Shown in pieces: positions 6,370 through 8,882 of a stretch of DNA of 8,882 nucleotides. This stretch comes from Planctomycetaceae bacterium (GTDB taxonomy: Bacteria; Planctomycetota; Planctomycetia; Planctomycetales; Planctomycetaceae): positions 1 through 8,882 of the forward strand of contig JALWSL010000067.1 in NCBI GenBank assembly GCA_027080405.1, in the 5' to 3' direction. A program made the translations under genes and the position numbers. Within the stretch, counting starts at the first letter, position 1, and every line of letters starts with the position of its first letter. The notes under the pieces were generated by a model that worked only from the letters and a program-made list of their open reading frames with translations, was not told the DNA's origin and did not search any database.

Positions 6370-7650
6370 ATGAATCGTTTCCGGGCACATCTACTGACAG
6401 GCCAAACCCTGGCGGGTGTTGCGCTCCTGTTCTGTCTTGCCGCGGAGTCGTCTGCCGATTTGATCCGATTGAAATATGGGGGGGAAGTGCGAGGAAAGAT
6501 TGTTTCTTCAACGTCCTCCCGTTCCGGCCATTTGGACATCCAGACTGTTTCCGGAGCCATGGTGTCCGTTTCAGAAAAAGATGTCGAGTTCGTTACTCGG
6601 CGTTCGCTGGTTTATGAAGAGTATGAGATAAAGGCGAGATTGACTCCCCGGGATGTCGCCTCGCTTTGGTCATTATCGCAGTGGTGTCAAGAAAAACGGT
6701 TGAAACCTCAGCGAGAAAAAATTCTGATGCAGATTCTCGAACTCGACCCGCAAAACGAACAGGCGCACCGAGCACTCGGACACATCAAACGCGAAGGGAA
6801 GTGGACCACACAGGAGGAATACATGCTTTCGCGCGGTTATGTCCGTTACAAGCGAAAGTATGTCACGCCTGAAGAAAAAGAGCTTCTCGAGAAATCGGCT
6901 GCCGAGCGGGAAGAACAGCGCCGATGGCACTCGAAATTGGCTGGTTGGTCGAAGTGGCTCACCGGACGTTCCGATAAACAGCGACAGATCGCGGTGGAAA
7001 AGATTCGTGCACTCACCGATCCAACCGCGGTTCCCGCCCTGGAAAAAGTATTTGCTGACCACCCCTCCCGGGATGTCAGGTTGCTGTATGTTGAAACTCT
7101 GACCCGCTTCAATACCCCTGCCTCGGTCACTTCGCTCATCAAGCAGGGATTGTTCGATGTCGATTCGGGAATTCGTTCGAGAGCTATTCAGGCGATTCCC
7201 GAAACACGCAAGCAGCTGGCCAGTTCGGTTCTTGTTCAACATCTTGCCAACAAACAGAATGTGGTTGTTCGACGTGCCGCTTCCGCCTTGGGGAAATTGG
7301 GAGACAGATCGGCTATTCCTTTCCTGATCGAGGCACTGGTCACAACACATAAATATCGTGTTCAGGTTGATCTTCCCGCTGTCGGGGTCACACTGGGACC
7401 AGGGGGAAATGTTACACAGGGTGGCCAATACCAGCTTCCCCCGGAAATTATGGCCGGTCTTCTCACGGGGCAAATTCCCCCGGAAAATATTTCCACCCAG
7501 TCGAACCCTCCCCCTGTGAAAGCTGTCCGTACAGTTCGAGTCAACCAGCAAAATCCCGAAGTGCTCGAGGCGCTGAAGTCCTTGACGAAAGTCAACTTCG
7601 GGTACGACAAGCGGACCTGGAAATTATGGCTGCTCTCGCAAAATTCCTGA
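6370..7650 (+). CDS. Secreted HEAT-repeat protein with N-terminal Sm-like/TPR-like module
   Basis: This is a predicted exported protein of 426 residues; function unknown, probably a protein-binding scaffold. Residues 1-29 form a Sec signal peptide (N-R-F-R start, hydrophobic core 13-24, SSA29 cleavage site). Residues 30-78 (DLIRLKYGGEVRGKI...) look like a small beta-barrel resembling an Sm-like fold; this is inference. Residues 95-175 carry a TPR-like helix pair (ILELDPQNEQAHRALG) and the 'GKWTTQEEYMLSRGYVRYKRKYVTPEE' element seen in planctomycete secreted proteins. HEAT/PBS-type helical repeats span about 203-325. A Gly/Pro/Gln-rich segment (about 331-395) separates them from a conserved-looking end (NFGYDKRTWKLWL). 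A TTG at 6334 would add 12 residues before the signal; the ATG at 6370 is preferred, though its ribosome site is weak. Confidence 0.82.
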   Translation: MNRFRAHLLTGQTLAGVALLFCLAAESSADLIRLKYGGEVRGKIVSSTSSRSGHLDIQTVSGAMVSVSEKDVEFVTRRSLVYEEYEIKARLTPRDVASLWSLSQWCQEKRLKPQREKILMQILELDPQNEQAHRALGHIKREGKWTTQEEYMLSRGYVRYKRKYVTPEEKELLEKSAAEREEQRRWHSKLAGWSKWLTGRSDKQRQIAVEKIRALTDPTAVPALEKVFADHPSRDVRLLYVETLTRFNTPASVTSLIKQGLFDVDSGIRSRAIQAIPETRKQLASSVLVQHLANKQNVVVRRAASALGKLGDRSAIPFLIEALVTTHKYRVQVDLPAVGVTLGPGGNVTQGGQYQLPPEIMAGLLTGQIPPENISTQSNPPPVKAVRTVRVNQQNPEVLEALKSLTKVNFGYDKRTWKLWLLSQNS

Positions 7651-7696
7651 GTGGGCCACGAATTCGGCGCACCCGCGGCTTGACCGAATAGGCTGA

Positions 7697-7879
7697 ATGG
7701 ATTGTCAACCGCAAGCGTTTCCCGCCATAAACAGATTCCGCACCGAAACATCCCAGGCGACGGATGTCTGGTATGAATTGGATGCCCGGCATGAATTGGG
7801 GAATGGCTCAACAGTTGAGGATTTGCTCAACAAGGTTAAGATGGGACAATCGGGTATCAAACTTCCGGATGGGTGTTGA
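7697..7879 (+). CDS. Doubtful small hypothetical protein, 60 residues
   Basis: An ATG-initiated frame of 60 codons ends in TGA 124 bases before the peroxiredoxin start. Its second half ([20 protein letters not shown] and on) has a protein-like mix of charged and hydrophobic residues and a codon pattern rich in G-first codons. It has no signal peptide, membrane segment or motif that I recognise. The only upstream ribosome-site candidate, AGG about four bases before the ATG, is poor. It could be a real small gene, the remnant of a decayed gene, or a chance frame. Confidence 0.22.
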   Translation: MDCQPQAFPAINRFRTETSQATDVWYELDARHELGNGSTVEDLLNKVKMGQSGIKLPDGC

Positions 7880-7932
7880 ACGTCATTCGGCGTTTTTCAC
7901 TCGCAGAATACCAATTAACATGGCGCATCAAC

Positions 7933-7946
7933 TGCTGCTTGCAGCA
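7933..7946. promoter_or_regulatory. 14-base dyad upstream of the peroxiredoxin gene
   Basis: TGCTGC (7933-7938) and GCAGCA (7941-7946) are perfect 6-base inverted arms around TT, ending 57 bases before the peroxiredoxin ATG. The location suits an operator or a leader hairpin. No named regulator site was recognised, and chance is not excluded. Confidence 0.22.
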
Positions 7947-8003
7947 TATGTGACGAATTTCAATATCTCATCATCTCCTAACCACAAGACGTGGAGTAAT
8001 GCA

Positions 8004-8492
8004 ATGTCTGAAAAAGTAAGCCTGAAAGTTGGCGATAGAGCTCCCGCTTTCTATCTCCCGGCTGTTCCCGACGGAAAAAAAATTCGGCTCAGCCAGTTCA
8101 AAGGCGAGAAGAATGTTGTCCTCTACTTCTATCCGCGTGATAATACTCCCGGTTGCACAACCGAGGCGTGCGATTTTCGTGATCAGCTCGCCCGATTCAA
8201 CAAGGCGGATACGGTCGTGCTCGGCATCAGTCCCGACTCTGTTGCCTCTCATGAAAAATTCATTGCCAAGTATGAACTCCCCTTCACGCTCCTGTCGGAT
8301 GAAGACCATCAGGTTGCCGAGAAGTATGGTGTCTGGGTCGAGAAAAACAATTACGGCAAAAAAAGAATGGGCATCCAGCGGGCAACTTTTCTGATCGATA
8401 AAAATGGCAAACTGGCTGCTATTTGGCCCAAGGTTTCCGTAAAAGGACACGTCGAAGAAGTTGCTTCCAAATTGGCGGAGCTTGACGATTAA
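8004..8492 (+). CDS. bcp: Thioredoxin-dependent peroxiredoxin, Bcp/PrxQ type
   Basis: This 162-residue cytoplasmic thiol peroxidase reduces hydrogen peroxide and organic hydroperoxides using thioredoxin-type electron donors. The thioredoxin-fold core carries the peroxiredoxin motif P44-RDN-T48-PG-C51-T, so C51 is the peroxidatic cysteine. C56, five residues on (CTTEAC), is the resolving cysteine of the PrxQ class with an intramolecular disulfide. These are the only cysteines in the protein. R126 in [10 protein letters not shown] is the likely conserved active-site arginine. No signal peptide is present, and the length is normal for the family. The start is fixed by GGAG (7993-7996) seven bases before the ATG and by the usual Bcp N-terminus ([13 protein letters not shown]); the frame remains open upstream to 7764. 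It stands alone, with 353 bases before it and 153 after it. Confidence 0.96.
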   Translation: MSEKVSLKVGDRAPAFYLPAVPDGKKIRLSQFKGEKNVVLYFYPRDNTPGCTTEACDFRDQLARFNKADTVVLGISPDSVASHEKFIAKYELPFTLLSDEDHQVAEKYGVWVEKNNYGKKRMGIQRATFLIDKNGKLAAIWPKVSVKGHVEEVASKLAELDD

Positions 8493-8645
8493 ACACAATA
8501 TCAGGATTGTCGGGGTCATTCTGCCTTTTCTGACCAAAGATAGCCTGCCGGACTCTCTGAAGTGAATCAACCAGATTGAATTTGACAATCTCCAGGCGTG
8601 GGTTAGCGTTAGGTATCAACTCTCCCCATTGCCTTGGAGTCTGCC

Positions 8646-8834
8646 GTGCGTTCTTTCATCCCGTTGTTACGATCTTTTCTGAGTGACGATAGCGGCCCGA
8701 CAGCCGTCGAATATGCGGTTATGCTCGCTGCAATTCTGCTGGCTGTGGCTGGGACGGTCGCAACAATTGGTTCACAGAACGGCGGCATGTGGGACGATAA
8801 TAACACCAAACTCGAAGCCGTCGGTTTCAAGTAA
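8646..8834 (+). CDS. flp: Flp/Fap-type IVb pilin precursor
   Basis: This 62-residue prepilin belongs to the Flp family, the major subunit of Tad-type adhesive pili. A short leader (1-17) ends in DDSG17, and the predicted prepilin-peptidase cut falls before P18. The mature N-terminus PTAVEYAVMLAAILLAVAG supplies the conserved Glu at +5 (E22) and Tyr at +6 (Y23), followed by one hydrophobic helix (about 24-43) and a short polar tail. The GTG at 8646 is chosen over an in-frame TTG at 8634 because GGAG (8636-8639) sits six bases before the GTG and overlaps the TTG codon itself. The position +1 residue is proline rather than the common alanine. No Tad ATPase, secretin or other pilus gene lies to its left; such genes could lie beyond the right edge. 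Confidence 0.9.
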   Translation: MRSFIPLLRSFLSDDSGPTAVEYAVMLAAILLAVAGTVATIGSQNGGMWDDNNTKLEAVGFK

Positions 8835-8848
8835 GCCGGAGGAGTTGC

Positions 8849-8882
8849 TTGCCGGTCTATTTCGCAGTTTCAGGGTCGGCAT
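8849..8882 (+). CDS. Possible start of a next gene, cut by the window edge
   Basis: A strong Shine-Dalgarno match GGAGGAG (8838-8844) follows the pilin stop. A TTG at 8849 four to six bases later opens a frame that stays open to the edge (begins LPVYFAVSGSA). The window also ends in AT, which could be the first two bases of an ATG with AGGG just upstream. Genes after Flp pilins often encode prepilin peptidase or Tad assembly proteins, but too little is visible to say. Confidence 0.25.
   Translation, partial: MPVYFAVSGSA

Larger units (their letters stand above)
7651..8003. other. Intergenic region between HEAT-repeat and peroxiredoxin genes
   Basis: This 353-base gap contains a doubtful 60-codon ORF (7697-7879, listed separately). 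It also holds an 18-base-period direct repeat with ATGAATTGG at 7773-7781 and 7791-7799, and a perfect 6-base-arm dyad TGCTGC-TT-GCAGCA (7933-7946) 58 bases before the peroxiredoxin start. The frame of the peroxiredoxin gene is open back to an ATG at 7764, but that extension ([12 protein letters not shown]...) does not look like a peroxiredoxin N-terminus. No terminator for the HEAT gene was recognised. Confidence 0.55.

Noticed and set aside
6673..7551. 292-codon open frame on the minus strand inside the HEAT-repeat gene
   Set aside because: The plus strand has a signal peptide, HEAT repeats and a conserved-looking tail; the minus frame gives an Asn/Gly/Arg-rich product without motifs.
7764..8003. 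80-codon N-terminal extension of the peroxiredoxin ([12 protein letters not shown]...)
   Set aside because: The internal ATG at 8004 has GGAG seven bases upstream and gives the normal Bcp length and N-terminus; the extension has no ribosome site and no targeting signal.
1..8882. A new defence system, mobile element, CRISPR array or tRNA/rRNA gene
   Set aside because: No transposase, integrase, nuclease, reverse transcriptase, regularly spaced repeat array or structural RNA signature was seen; the genes are ordinary chromosomal families for a planctomycete.

Overview
The window looks like a stretch of ordinary chromosome from a planctomycete, probably of the order Planctomycetales. This is inferred from gene style, not from a database match. 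The pointers are a lipoprotein built only of 24-residue leucine-rich repeats; a Tat-exported Gfo/Idh/MocA oxidoreductase with a QKP active-site motif and an '...[14 protein letters not shown]' tail; a secreted PQQ-type beta-propeller; a secreted HEAT-repeat protein ending in an 'NFGYDKRTWKLWL' block; and a Flp pilin with an SGPTAVEYAV processing site. Base composition is roughly balanced. About 78% of the window is coding, most genes stand alone, and three gaps between genes exceed 340 bases.

Layout from left to right: an LRR lipoprotein (minus, 74-1432); a divergent gap with a cluster of three dyads; a Tat Gfo/Idh/MocA oxidoreductase (plus, 1768-3090); a clear intrinsic terminator (3221-3260); an extended-SDR sugar-nucleotide epimerase/dehydratase (plus, 3502-4476); a secreted beta-propeller (minus, 4605-5888) converging on it; a long divergent gap (5889-6369) with several inverted repeats; a secreted HEAT-repeat protein (plus, 6370-7650); a gap with a doubtful 60-residue ORF; a Bcp/PrxQ peroxiredoxin (plus, 8004-8492); a Flp-type pilin (plus, 8646-8834); and perhaps the first codons of a next gene at the right edge.

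Four of the seven firm genes (LRR, Gfo/Idh/MocA, propeller, HEAT) carry export signals, so much of the window encodes proteins for the periplasm or cell envelope. The genes do not form an obvious pathway or operon: strands alternate and no two firm genes overlap or abut. In four genes the start codon was moved inward from the longest open frame, to a start with a Shine-Dalgarno match or at a signal peptide: LRR 1432, propeller 5888, HEAT 6370 and pilin 8646. Two others, SDR 3502 and peroxiredoxin 8004, were placed by Shine-Dalgarno spacing.

I found no mobile element, CRISPR array, tRNA, rRNA or convincing new multi-gene system. The points most worth a second look are the inverted-repeat clusters in the two divergent gaps, the regular LRR architecture with signs of block duplication, and the small ORF ahead of the peroxiredoxin gene.
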